This document shows, piece after piece, positions 45,157-55,947 of a stretch of DNA of 64,000 nucleotides. Origin of the DNA: Pseudonocardia oceani (GTDB taxonomy: Bacteria > Actinomycetota > Actinomycetes > Mycobacteriales > Pseudonocardiaceae); contig NZ_JADQDF010000001.1 of NCBI RefSeq assembly GCF_019263585.2, positions 5,590,501-5,654,500 of the forward strand, given 5' to 3'. Both the position numbers and the translations under genes were made by a program. A model generated the notes under the pieces. It made no database searches. It saw only the letters and a list, made by a program, of their open reading frames with translations, and was not told where the DNA came from. Positions within the stretch are counted from its first letter, which is position 1, and the number at the start of each line of letters is the position of its first letter.

Positions 45157-45963
45157 ATGATCCGACCGAGCGAGCATGCCGCCCCCGATCCGGGATCGGG
45201 GGCGACCCCGCAGCGTCCCGGCGTGGTGGATCCACTGCCCGCGCCGTTCGCCGCGCTGCTGGCGGCCCGGGAGGACGGGACGACGCTGTGGAGCGTCTGG
45301 GGCTTCGACTCCTACTTCCGGGACGCGGATCAGCGGCTGCTCGAGCTGCTCGGCTGGACCGAGGCCGAGTTGTCGAGTGCCTCGTACTGGGACTTCGTCC
45401 ATGCCGACGACCAGCACCCGCTCGTAGAGGCCCTCGAGCGGATGATGACCACGGCGGGCACGCTGGAGGGCTACGAGATGAGGGTGCTGGGCCGCGACGG
45501 TGGGTGGCGTCGGATGCGGTGGGATATGGTCGCCGACCGCGAGACCGAGCTGGTGTTCAGCGTCGGCGCGCGGATCGAGACCGGGGAGTCCGTCGACGGG
45601 GTGGCTCGGCCGCTGGTGGGCACCTGGGCCTGGCAGGGCCGAGCGGGCACGTTCACCTGGTCCGACGAGCTGTACGACATGTTCGGCCTCCCGATCGGGA
45701 CAGCGCTCACCGATGCGCTGATCAGGTCGCGCATCCACCCGCAGGACCATCCGCTCGTGGAGCAGGTGTGGCGGGCCCGGCTGGCCGACGGCGACGCACA
45801 CGGTGTGCGCTTCCGGACGGTCCTGCCGGACGGGACGACGCGCCACGTGGAGTGCACGGGGCGGGCGACGGCCGGACGCGACGACCACGCGTTCACGATC
45901 CGCGGCATCACCGTCGATGTCACGGCCGCGCTCGCGGACTCCGGGACCGAGGTCGGAGGCTGA
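45157..45963 (+). CDS. Double PAS-domain protein
   Basis: 268 residues with two PAS folds: about 45-140 (L-L-G-W-T-E-A-E-L...F-V-H-A-D-D, G-W-R-R-M-R-W) and 150-260 (F-T-W-S-D-E-L-Y-D-M-F-G-L-P...I-H-P-Q-D, R-H-V-E-C-T-G-R-A). No output domain is attached, so it must act through a partner. In such clusters single PAS proteins often feed anti-sigma or antagonist switches; the flanking STAS genes suit that. ATG 45157 is preferred; a GTG 12 bases upstream is possible. Confidence 0.8.
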   Translation: MIRPSEHAAPDPGSGATPQRPGVVDPLPAPFAALLAAREDGTTLWSVWGFDSYFRDADQRLLELLGWTEAELSSASYWDFVHADDQHPLVEALERMMTTAGTLEGYEMRVLGRDGGWRRMRWDMVADRETELVFSVGARIETGESVDGVARPLVGTWAWQGRAGTFTWSDELYDMFGLPIGTALTDALIRSRIHPQDHPLVEQVWRARLADGDAHGVRFRTVLPDGTTRHVECTGRATAGRDDHAFTIRGITVDVTAALADSGTEVGG

Positions 45964-45979
45964 TCCCGCTGGCTCCTCG

Positions 45980-46321
45980 TCACCATGTCGTCCTGACCGG
46001 CCACCCGACCAGTCCGAGCAGTCGCTCCACGGGCGGCGCGGGCGAGCCGACGAGCAGGATCGTCATGCCGCCCTCGTCGGCCAACTGCCGCACCTCGAGC
46101 AGCACGTTCAGCCCCGCCACCCCCAGGAACTCCAGCTCGGACAGGTCGAGGGCCACCAGCGCCGGGCGCGCCTCGATCTCCCGGCACAGGTCGAGGTGCA
46201 GGCGCGGCGCGCTGAACGCGTCGATCCCGCCGCGGAGCCGTACCACGCGGACGCGCGACCCGTTCCGGTCGCCCGCACCGAGGAGCACGAGCCGTGGGTC
46301 GATCCTGCTGGATGCCGTCAT
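45980..46321 (-). CDS. STAS-domain protein, second atypical copy
   Basis: 113 residues. STAS fold: R-V-V-R-L-R-G-G-I-D-A-F-S-A-P near 22-36, V-A-L-D-L-S-E-L-E-F-L-G-V-A-G-L near 60-75. The phospho-acceptor pair S-S before G-L is V-A here, so it cannot be phosphorylated at the normal site and would be locked in the unphosphorylated, usually active antagonist form. A start at 46348 adds nine residues. It ends 16 bases from the PAS gene, tail to tail. Confidence 0.82.
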   Translation of the reverse strand: MTASSRIDPRLVLLGAGDRNGSRVRVVRLRGGIDAFSAPRLHLDLCREIEARPALVALDLSELEFLGVAGLNVLLEVRQLADEGGMTILLVGSPAPPVERLLGLVGWPVRTTW

Positions 46322-46556
46322 CGGGTCAGCGTCACGGGATCGGTCCACGACGGGCTTCGACTCCGCAGCGTCAACCGGGACGCCGCCGCTCGGCCTCCGA
46401 GGGCGACCGGCCGGTCCCGGGACGGTCCCGGCCGGGAGGTCCGCGGCCCCCGGCGGTGGCCCGGCTCGCGGCGGTTGGGCCTGCCGGGCCGATGCGGGAC
46501 GAGGTGTCGAGCGGCTACAACACCTCTACCACCCGAGCGAACGAGAGGCAGATGCC

Positions 46557-47243
46557 GTGACGTCCGCTGACGACCCGTCGACATTCGAACAGTCCGCCAC
46601 CATCGGCGGGCTGCCGGTGCGCACCCACGATCACGTCTGTGTCCTGTACCGGGGTGCGGCCCAGCGGGACGAGCTGATGGCGGAGTTCCTCGCCGACGGC
46701 GTCCGTGCGGGCAACCGGTGCTACTGCCTGATCACGGCCGACGACCACCGGCGGATCGCGGCTGCGGTGTCCGCACGCAACGAGCGGGCCGCGGCGGGCC
46801 CGGCATCCGGTGTCCCGGGTCGGGTCGACTTCGTCGACCCCGGAGGGAGCTACGTACGGGGCGGGGGGTTCGTGTCCGACCGGATGCTGCGATTCTGGGA
46901 CGAGTGGGGAGCCGCGACCTATGACCGCGACGGCGTGGCCCATGCGCTGATCGGCGCGGACATGAGCTGGGCCAAACCGCTCGTCGACGCCCCGGGGTTC
47001 GTGATGGACCTGGCGCGCTACGAGACCCGGTTCACCGTCTGGGCCCGCCGCCGCCCCCAGGTGACGGCGTGCCTGTACGACCTGGACAGGTTCGACGGCG
47101 AAGTGATCGTCCCCGTCGTCCGCGCGCACCCGAAGGTGTGGATGAACGGTGTCGTCCTGACCAACCCGTACTACCTGCAGAGCGAGTACTTCTCGGCGGC
47201 CGAGACCCACGAGCTGTCGGGCCGTGCTGCGGCCCCCGTATGA
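46557..47243 (+). CDS. MEDS-domain sensor protein
   Basis: 228 residues. A single MEDS domain (methanogen/methylotroph DcmR sensory domain): H-D-H-V-C-V-L-Y-R-G near 25-34, F-L-A-D-G-V-R-A-G-N-R-C near 46-57, and a late V-L-T-N-P-Y-Y. MEDS domains sit before histidine kinase or anti-sigma ATPase domains in actinobacteria; here it is alone. GTG 46557 has GAGAGG upstream, and the stop overlaps the next start (ATGA), so the MEDS protein and the small ATPase-like protein are made together. Confidence 0.88.
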   Translation: MTSADDPSTFEQSATIGGLPVRTHDHVCVLYRGAAQRDELMAEFLADGVRAGNRCYCLITADDHRRIAAAVSARNERAAAGPASGVPGRVDFVDPGGSYVRGGGFVSDRMLRFWDEWGAATYDRDGVAHALIGADMSWAKPLVDAPGFVMDLARYETRFTVWARRRPQVTACLYDLDRFDGEVIVPVVRAHPKVWMNGVVLTNPYYLQSEYFSAAETHELSGRAAAPV

Positions 47244-47644
47244 CGACCCTCCCCGGTGACGACCGCGGCCAGCAGCCGTTCTGGGCGCACGCCGAGATCG
47301 ACGGGACCGCGCTCGACGTCGTCACCGCGCTCGTCCTCGCCCTGGCCACGCGCTGGGTGTCCGACGACCTGGCCGATCGGTTCGGCCACAGCGTCGCGAC
47401 GGCCGCCGCCACCGTCGTGATGGGGGGCGACGGCACGTTCGACCTCTGGGAGGAGCCGGGACGGTTGGTGTGCCACGTCGCCCGCCGTGGAGCTCCTGAC
47501 GCGATCGGCCTCCAGCCGGATCCGCGGCGGCTGCGACTGGTCACCCGGGCCGTGGGACCGGGCAGGCCCGAACCCGGGTCCGGCATCGTGGTCGAACGCA
47601 GCCCGGGCCGGGTCACGCTGATCCTGCCCGTGCCGTTCGAGTGA
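47240..47644 (+). CDS. Small protein coupled to the MEDS gene, possible degenerate anti-sigma ATPase
   Basis: 134 residues. Helical first half, then strands (G-T-F-D-L-W-E-E-P-G-R-L-V-C-H-V, G-R-V-T-L-I-L-P-V-P). The order and length resemble an RsbW/HATPase_c domain, and a strand followed by R-L-R-L-V-T-R-A-V fits its lid region, but the ATP-binding N-box and G-box motifs are not visible. If the assignment is right it cannot bind ATP in the normal way. Co-translated with the MEDS protein, so the two probably form a complex replacing the usual MEDS-ATPase fusion. Confidence 0.6.
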   Translation: MTTLPGDDRGQQPFWAHAEIDGTALDVVTALVLALATRWVSDDLADRFGHSVATAAATVVMGGDGTFDLWEEPGRLVCHVARRGAPDAIGLQPDPRRLRLVTRAVGPGRPEPGSGIVVERSPGRVTLILPVPFE

Positions 47645-47684
47645 CCCCGGCGTCCCCCCGCGCCGAGCCGACCGGGCCTGACCG

Positions 47685-48644
47685 TCAGGCCCAGGCGGGA
47701 CCGCGCAGTGTCTGCTCGGGGGAGCGGCCGAAACGCGCGCCGTAGGCCGCCACGAACTGCTGCGGCCGGAATCCCCACGATCTCGCGACCGCGGTCACCG
47801 TGGTCTCTCCGGGCCGGTAGAACTGCAGGTCGCGGTGCGCCCGCCCGAGCCGGACCCGGCCGACGTCGTGCCCGGGGCGCACCTCCCGATGCCGCAGCCA
47901 ACACCCTTCGAGGGCCCGGATGCTCAGCCCGGCGTCCGCGGCGAGGCCGGCCGGCGTCAGCGGGCGCTCCGGATGGGCCTCGATGTACTCGACGCATCGC
48001 CGCACGGCCCGGGGCCCCCAGGTGGGTACGCGTTCGTCGAGCGCGTCACGGTGCGGGTGGTCGGCCGCGAGCAGCAGCCGGACCAGCAGGGTCTCCTGCA
48101 GCGGTTCGGCGCTCATCGGGTCGGCCAGCACCGCGGCCGTGTCGGCGGTGGTGCCGGCAACCAGCCGCACCGTGTCCGCCCACGTCCGGCCGGCCGCGGT
48201 GCCGACGGTCATCGAGGTCAGCAGCCGGAGGGGACGGGGCACGGTCCGGCCGAGCAGCGCCTCCAGCATGTCCTCCAGCGCGGCCGATCCGACGTCGAAC
48301 AGCAGCATGTCGAAGCGGTCGCCGGTGACCACCGTGGTCTCCGGCCACGGGGAGAAGACGGCCGCATCGCCCGGACCCAGGCCCAGCTCCTCGCCGCGGT
48401 GGTCGGCATGCAGCGGCCCGCGCACCGGCACCCCGATCTGGTAGCTCGGACGATCGGGCAGCCGGAGGTGGATCCCGTCGGTGCCGTGGGTCTCCTCGAC
48501 CACGAGCGGGCCGCAGGTGACCCGGTGGACGTGGAACGCGAACGGCGCCGTCGGGACGTGATCGAGGTGCACGGCCGGCGGGAGCTGGGCGTCCACCCGG
48601 CCGACGTCGGTCACGTGGAGGTCGGCGAACGAGGAAGTCGTCAT
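47685..48644 (-). CDS. AraC-family regulator at the end of the stress operon
   Basis: 319 residues, AraC_binding_2-type N-terminal domain (about 10-190) and C-terminal double HTH (about 215-315, with V-T-A-V-A-R-S-W-G-F-R-P-Q-Q-F). ATG 48644 overlaps the DUF1931 stop by one base (TGATG), so it is translated with the stress operon. Same domain plan as the AraC gene at 43365-44372. As last gene of the operon it may regulate the operon itself or the neighbouring signalling genes. Confidence 0.92.
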   Translation of the reverse strand: MTTSSFADLHVTDVGRVDAQLPPAVHLDHVPTAPFAFHVHRVTCGPLVVEETHGTDGIHLRLPDRPSYQIGVPVRGPLHADHRGEELGLGPGDAAVFSPWPETTVVTGDRFDMLLFDVGSAALEDMLEALLGRTVPRPLRLLTSMTVGTAAGRTWADTVRLVAGTTADTAAVLADPMSAEPLQETLLVRLLLAADHPHRDALDERVPTWGPRAVRRCVEYIEAHPERPLTPAGLAADAGLSIRALEGCWLRHREVRPGHDVGRVRLGRAHRDLQFYRPGETTVTAVARSWGFRPQQFVAAYGARFGRSPEQTLRGPAWA

Positions 48645-49096
48645 CAGTACACCTGCCGGAAGAGGTCGGTGACGCGGTCCCAGAGTTCCGGGGCGGGGTG
48701 GACGAGCTCGGGTCCGACGGTGCGCAGCGCCCGGGCGAAGGCGATGCCCAGGCCGCCGAAGACCTCCGGCAGCATCTCCTCGGTCTCCTCGGAGAAGGTC
48801 ACGTCGGCCGGTGGTCGGCGCACGACCCCGGCCAGCACGGTGCGGATGTCGGCCGCCTCGTCCAGCTTGTCGAACTCGCGCATCCGCTCCTGGAGCCCCT
48901 TCGTGATCGGCAGGTCCATCGGAGCGATGACGTCCCGACCGTTCGCCCTGGCGGAGTTCCGGCCCGCGATGGCGATGTCGTCGACCATCTCGTCGACGAA
49001 CTCGCGGAACCGCTTCACGTCGTTCCTGTCCACCTTCAGCTGCGCCACCGAGCGGAAGAACCGCTCGAACACCGGAACGTTCGACGGGCCGGCCAT
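48644..49096 (-). CDS. DUF1931 histone-fold protein
   Basis: 150 residues. The N-terminal half has the archaeal/bacterial histone-like pattern of DUF1931: K-V-D-R-N-D-V-K-R-F at the first helix-loop, D-D-I-A-I-A-G-R-N-S-A-R-A-N-G-R in the long helix, D-V-I-A-P-M-D-L-P-I-T-K-G-L after it; the second half is a degenerate second histone fold. Family members are single-chain double histone folds; DNA binding is not established for all of them. GAGGAG precedes the ATG. It lies 15 bases after the flavoprotein gene. Confidence 0.87.
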   Translation of the reverse strand: MAGPSNVPVFERFFRSVAQLKVDRNDVKRFREFVDEMVDDIAIAGRNSARANGRDVIAPMDLPITKGLQERMREFDKLDEAADIRTVLAGVVRRPPADVTFSEETEEMLPEVFGGLGIAFARALRTVGPELVHPAPELWDRVTDLFRQVY

Positions 49097-49111
49097 GTCT
49101 GCATCTCCTCG

Positions 49112-50821
49112 CTATCGCACGTGCGCCAGGTGCTCGTGCACCAGGCGGATCGCCATCGCTCCTTCGCCGACCGCGGACGCCACCCGCTTGGTCGACCCGC
49201 TGCGCACGTCGCCGGCCGCGAAGACGCCCGGGATGCTCGTCTCCAGCAGCGCGGGCGTCCGTCGCGCTCCCCGACCGCCGTCGCCGTTCTCGGCGGCCCG
49301 GCCGGTGCGCACGTAGGCGCCGGAGTCGAGTGCGACGGCGCCGGCCAGCCAGCCGGTGCACGGATCCGCACCGATGAACACCATCAGCTCACGCGCGGGC
49401 AGCGTGGACCGGGAACCGTCCTGCGAGTCCTGCACGACGACGGCCTCCAGCTGTCCGCCCTCACCGACCAGCTCGCGCACCTCGGTGTGCAGGTGCACCT
49501 CGATCCGCGGATCGTGCAGGATCCGGTCGGCCAGATAGCGCGACATGAACTCGTCGAGGCTCTGCTCGCGCACCACCAGCCGGACCGTGCGGGCGTGGTC
49601 GGCGAGGAAGAGGGCGGCCTGGCCGGCCGAGTTGCCGCCGCCCACCACCACGACCGGGTCGTTCACGCACAGCTGCGCCTCGATCTGGGTGGCCGCGTAG
49701 TAGACGCTCGTCTGCTCGAACTCCTCCAGCCGGGGCACGGGCAGCCGCCGGTAGTGGGCCCCGGTCGCGATGACCAGGGTGCGCGTGACCAGCGTGTCGC
49801 CGCCGCGCAGGCGAACCACGTGCTGCACGCCCGAGGTGTCCAGCGCGATCGCCTCGGCCGGCGCGCAGGTCGTGGCCCCGAACTTGACGGCCTGCACCAC
49901 GGCCCGCTCGGCCAGCTCGGTGCCCGAGATGCCGGCCGGGAAGCCGAGGTAGTTCTCGATCCGCGAGGTGGTGGCCGCCTGGCCGCCGGTGGCCACGGCG
50001 TCGACGACCTGGGTGAGCAGGCCCTCGGACGCTCCGTAGACGGCGGCGGCCAGGCCGGCCGGACCGGCGCCGATCACCACCACGTCGTGCAGCCGGGACG
50101 GGGACTTGGCGGGGCGCTGCCCGATCAGCGCGGCCAGCGCGGCCGGGTCGGGGTTGCGCAGCACCTTGCCCCGCCAGACCACCACCGGGGTCTCGGCGGG
50201 GGTGATGCCGACGGCCCGCAGCAGCGATTCGGCGTCCGCGTCGGACTCCAGGTCCACGAACCGGTGCGGCAGCCGGTTGCGCGCCGCGAACTCGCGCAGC
50301 GTGCGGGTGCTGGCCGAGAACCGGGACCCGACGATGCGGAAGCCGTGCCCCTCGCCGATGGCCAGGGTGCGCCGGATCAGGTAGGCGCGCAGGATCTCGT
50401 CCCCGAACGCGGGTTCCCGCAGCAGGCATGCGCGCAGCCGGTCCAGGGGCACCTCGAGCACCTCGCCGGGGTCCGCCGTGATCGCCGTGAAGAACGCGAC
50501 CTGCCCGGTGAGCAGGCCCAGTTCGCCGAGGAACCGGCCGGGCCCGTGCATCCGCACGATCTGCTGCTCCGGCGTGCCGAACGCCTTGACGATCGCGACC
50601 CGGCCGGAGAGCACGACGACGAACGCCTCGTCGGGGCGGCCCTCGACGATGAGCAGCTCACCGCGCGAGGTCGGCCGCCGCGATCCGTAGGCGCTGAGCA
50701 TCCGGATCTGGTCAGCGGTCAGCCGGGGGTAGGCACCGGACAGGTCGGGTGTCTCGTTGGACGGGGCCGTGGCCAGCAGGTCCTCGACATCGGCTGTGAC
50801 GGTCCCGGAGTCCTGCGTCAT
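49112..50821 (-). CDS. Cyclic-nucleotide-binding / thioredoxin-fold / TrxR-like flavoprotein fusion
   Basis: 569 residues in three parts. 1: a Crp-type cyclic-nucleotide-binding domain (about 40-150; G-R-F-L-G-E-L-G-L-L-T-G). 2: a thioredoxin-like fold without Cys pair (about 165-245). 3: a TrxR-type FAD/NAD(P) module (I-G-A-G-P-A-G-L-A near 257, V-V-G-G-G-N-S-A-G-Q-A near 405, F-A-A-G-D-V near 535). The redox C-x-x-C expected before the second Rossmann motif is A-A-T-Q, so it is not a standard thioredoxin reductase; it may resemble ferredoxin-type reductases. ATG overlaps the zinc-finger gene stop. Electron partner unknown; the thioredoxin two genes upstream is a candidate. Confidence 0.92.
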   Translation of the reverse strand: MTQDSGTVTADVEDLLATAPSNETPDLSGAYPRLTADQIRMLSAYGSRRPTSRGELLIVEGRPDEAFVVVLSGRVAIVKAFGTPEQQIVRMHGPGRFLGELGLLTGQVAFFTAITADPGEVLEVPLDRLRACLLREPAFGDEILRAYLIRRTLAIGEGHGFRIVGSRFSASTRTLREFAARNRLPHRFVDLESDADAESLLRAVGITPAETPVVVWRGKVLRNPDPAALAALIGQRPAKSPSRLHDVVVIGAGPAGLAAAVYGASEGLLTQVVDAVATGGQAATTSRIENYLGFPAGISGTELAERAVVQAVKFGATTCAPAEAIALDTSGVQHVVRLRGGDTLVTRTLVIATGAHYRRLPVPRLEEFEQTSVYYAATQIEAQLCVNDPVVVVGGGNSAGQAALFLADHARTVRLVVREQSLDEFMSRYLADRILHDPRIEVHLHTEVRELVGEGGQLEAVVVQDSQDGSRSTLPARELMVFIGADPCTGWLAGAVALDSGAYVRTGRAAENGDGGRGARRTPALLETSIPGVFAAGDVRSGSTKRVASAVGEGAMAIRLVHEHLAHVR

Positions 50822-51090
50822 GCGAACGCCTCGTCCACGTAGCACCAGCGCCAGCTCTCGCCGGGCTCCAGCGAGCGGACGATCGGATGGCCGATCACGC
50901 CGGCGTGCGCGCGGGCGTGCCGCATGGGGGAGGAGTCACAGCACCCGACGTGCCCGCAGCTCAGGCACAGCCGCAGGTGCACCCACGGGGTGCCCATGCG
51001 CAGGCACTCCTCGCAACCGCGGGTGTGCGGGGTGACGTCCCGGATCCATCCCACGTGCGGATCGGTGAGGACCGAGCGCGGGGCGGTCAC
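50818..51090 (-). CDS. UBP-type zinc-finger protein
   Basis: 90 residues, essentially one UBP (ZnF-UBP) domain: C-E-E-C near 26-29, C-L-S-C-G-H-V-G-C-C near 42-51, then H-A-R-A-H-A and H-P-I-V-R. In eukaryotes the fold binds ubiquitin C-termini; in actinobacteria it is a stand-alone protein often next to TrxR-like flavoproteins with cyclic-nucleotide domains, as here. GTG start overlaps the DoxX stop and its own stop overlaps the flavoprotein start, so the three are co-translated. Role unknown. Confidence 0.9.
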   Translation of the reverse strand: MTAPRSVLTDPHVGWIRDVTPHTRGCEECLRMGTPWVHLRLCLSCGHVGCCDSSPMRHARAHAGVIGHPIVRSLEPGESWRWCYVDEAFA

Positions 51091-51500
51091 CGGCGGTCTC
51101 CCGCAACCAGCGCCGCCCCGATGGCGACCAGCCAGGAGTCCTTGGCCAGCGCGATGCCGTCCTGGGTGGGGAAGGGCGTGCCGGGCCTGCGCATCCCGGG
51201 GGTCCGCGCGTACAGGCCGAGCAGCCCGGCTCCGAACCCGAGCAGCCCGAGGCCGGCGATGCGGGCCGGGACGACCGGTACGAGCAGCGCCGCCCCGATC
51301 AGCATCTCGGCCGCGGCCAGCGCCTTGGTGAAGGTGACCGGCTGGACGGCGTCCAGGAACGGGTAGGTACCGGCGGCGAATCCGTGCATCTGCTTCGCCG
51401 TGTCGTCGTCGGGATCCCGCTTGCGCAGGCCCGAGTCCAGGATGTAGGTGCCGGCGGTCAGTCGCAGCGGCAGCTGCCAGGTGAGGTCGCGCCCGTTCAT
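51087..51500 (-). CDS. DoxX-like membrane protein
   Basis: 137 residues with about three to four hydrophobic helices (roughly 10-25, 58-80, 83-98, 115-133). The L-R-L-T-A-G-T-Y-I-L-D-S-G start and central A-A-A-E-M-L-I-G-A-A-L-L motif fit DoxX-like proteins, inner-membrane proteins linked to redox homeostasis (in M. tuberculosis DoxX joins SodA and SseA). Overlaps both neighbours by four bases. An electron or thiol-handling role beside thioredoxin is plausible. Confidence 0.75.
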   Translation of the reverse strand: MNGRDLTWQLPLRLTAGTYILDSGLRKRDPDDDTAKQMHGFAAGTYPFLDAVQPVTFTKALAAAEMLIGAALLVPVVPARIAGLGLLGFGAGLLGLYARTPGMRRPGTPFPTQDGIALAKDSWLVAIGAALVAGDRR

Positions 51501-51984
51501 GACGGCTCCTTCTTCTCGGGCGGATTCGGTTCGGGGGCATCCGGTTCGGCGAGGGCGTCGTCCAGCCAGCGCCGCAACACCGCCACCGGGGCGGCCCCCG
51601 CCTGCCGGGCGGCGATCTCTCCGCCGCGCAGCACCAGCAGCGTGGGCACCGCCTGGACCTGGAACCGCCGGCCGAGCTCGGGAGCCCGGTCGATGTCGAC
51701 CTTCACGAGCTTGATCACGCCGGCCCGTTCGGTGGCCAGCTGTTCCAGCACGGGGCTGACCATGCGGCACGGGCCGCACCAGGTCGCCCAGAGATCCACC
51801 AGCACCGGGATCGACGGCCGCTCGGCGACCGCGGCGAAGTCGTCGTCGCCCGCCTCGGTGATCCACGGCAGCGGGTTCCGGCAGTTGCCGCACCGGGGGA
51901 ACCCGTCGGCCACCGACGGCACCCGGTTGCGCGTGCCGCAGTGCGGGCAGGTGACGACGGTGCGGCCCACGGCCACGTCGGCGG

Positions 51985-51988
<4 letters not shown>
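51497..51988 (-). CDS. Thioredoxin with N-terminal zinc ribbon (thioredoxin-2 type)
   Basis: 163 residues. An N-terminal zinc ribbon (C-P-H-C near 14-17, C-G-N-C near 33-36) precedes a thioredoxin fold with the active site W-C-G-P-C near 70-74 and the cis-Pro A-V-P-T-L. This is the TrxC/thioredoxin-2 architecture, an oxidative-stress-related disulfide reductase. It has a charged tail of about 20 residues. Overlaps clpB and doxX by four bases each. The zinc ribbon may sense heat or oxidation. Confidence 0.95.
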
Positions 51989-54614
<2,626 letters not shown>

Positions 54615-54615
<1 letters not shown>

Positions 54616-54941
54616 CAGGAGATCCACCCTCGGGTCGATTCGTGCGCGGCACGCTGCGTGCGCAGCGCCATTTCGAGCCGGCTGATCCGGTCGAGCAGCT
54701 CGACGATCAGGCCCAACGCGGCGTAGTTGACCGGCAGCTCGGCGCGCAGCCGCTCGATCCGGTGGACCGCGGCGAGCTCGCCGACGGGGAACGACAGCCG
54801 ACCGTCGGCGTCGGGGGTCGCGCGCAGCAGGCCGAGGGCGAACAGCCGGTGCAGGTGCTCCGGGTGCAGGCCGCTCCGGCGCGCGAACTCGGCCTGGCTC
54901 AACGGCCGGCCGGGCCGGGCCAGGAGAGGATGGACCGTCAC
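54615..54941 (-). CDS. MerR-like chaperone modulator (CbpM/HspR-type)
   Basis: 108 residues. Helix-turn-helix at the N-terminus (S-Q-A-E-F-A-R-R-S-G-L-H-P-E-H-L-H-R-L-F), then a helical domain with I-V-E-L-L-D-R-I-S-R-L-E-M-A-L as in CbpM. CbpM binds the J-domain of CbpA-like DnaJ proteins; HspR is the related repressor usually found after dnaJ in actinobacteria. Position directly after dnaJ with a GTGA overlap fits either; the short length and C-terminal coiled-coil favour CbpM. No clear HspR operator was seen upstream of hsp20 or dnaK. Confidence 0.75.
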
Positions 54942-55945
54942 GACGTCGCCGCCTTCCGTCGTCGGGGGCTGTCGGGTTCCGAGCGGGGGATTTCCCGCCT
55001 CGGGTCGAAGGCCGACACGTCGGCCAGCTCGGAGAACAGCTCCCGCTCGCGCGGGGTGAGCCGGGGCGGGACCAGCACGCTGATCTCGGCGAGGAGGTCA
55101 CCGCGGGCACCGCGCCGGCGGGGCATGCCCTCGCCGCGCAGGCGCAGCTGCCGCCCGGTGGAGGAGCCCGGCGGCACGGTCACCGTGACCTCGCCGCCCG
55201 GGGTGGTCACCGGCACCGTCGCCCCCAGCGCCGCCTCCCACGGGCTCAGCGGCAGCGGTACGACGATGTCCCGGCCGACCAGCCGGTAGCGCTCGTGCGG
55301 GAGGATCCGGACGACCAGGTAGAGGTCGCCCGCCGGGCCGCCGCCCAGGCCGCGGCCGCCCTCGCCGCCCAGCCGGATGCGCTGCCCGTCGACGACCCCC
55401 GGGGGGATCGTCACGGTGTAGGTGCGCGGGCCGGAGGTGCCCGACAGCTGCACCTCCCGACGGCCGCCGCGGTAGGCCTCCTCGACGGTCAGCGGGAGCT
55501 CGGCCTCCTGGTCGGCGCCGCCGACCGGCCGGCCGGCCCGGCCCCGGCCGAACAGCCCGCCCAGCAGGTCCTCGATGTCGACCCCGGCCCCGCCGAAGTC
55601 GGTAAAACCGGAGTCCCCGAAGTCGGTGAAACCGGCGTCCCCGAAGCCGGAGCCGCCCTCCCGGGATCCGCGGGCCCCACCGCGGCTCCCGGACCGGGAC
55701 ACCTGCTCCTCCCAGTCCTCCGGCACCCGCCGGAAGTCGTCGCCGAAGCGGTCGTAGCGGCGGCGCGTCGACGGGTCCGACAGCACGTGGTAGGCCTCGT
55801 TGACCTCCTTGAACCGGTCCTCGGCCGCCGGGTCCCGGTTCACGTCCGGGTGGTTGGCCCTGGCCAGCCGCCGGTACGCGGCCTGGATCTCCTCCGCGCC
55901 GGCATCGCGCCCGACGCCGAGCACGTCGTAGTAGTCGCGCGCCAC
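54938..55945 (-). CDS. DnaJ/CbpA-type co-chaperone without zinc finger
   Basis: 335 residues. J-domain at 1-70 with the H-P-D motif intact (A-N-H-P-D-V-N), a Gly/Phe/Asp-rich linker with G-F-T-D-F-G repeats, then two C-terminal substrate-binding domains and a dimerisation end. No cysteine pairs are present, so it belongs to the class B (CbpA-like) DnaJ group. It stimulates DnaK ATPase and delivers clients. GTG start at 55945, two bases after the grpE stop. Confidence 0.94.
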   Translation of the reverse strand: MARDYYDVLGVGRDAGAEEIQAAYRRLARANHPDVNRDPAAEDRFKEVNEAYHVLSDPSTRRRYDRFGDDFRRVPEDWEEQVSRSGSRGGARGSREGGSGFGDAGFTDFGDSGFTDFGGAGVDIEDLLGGLFGRGRAGRPVGGADQEAELPLTVEEAYRGGRREVQLSGTSGPRTYTVTIPPGVVDGQRIRLGGEGGRGLGGGPAGDLYLVVRILPHERYRLVGRDIVVPLPLSPWEAALGATVPVTTPGGEVTVTVPPGSSTGRQLRLRGEGMPRRRGARGDLLAEISVLVPPRLTPRERELFSELADVSAFDPRREIPRSEPDSPRRRKAATS

Positions 55946-55947
55946 GG

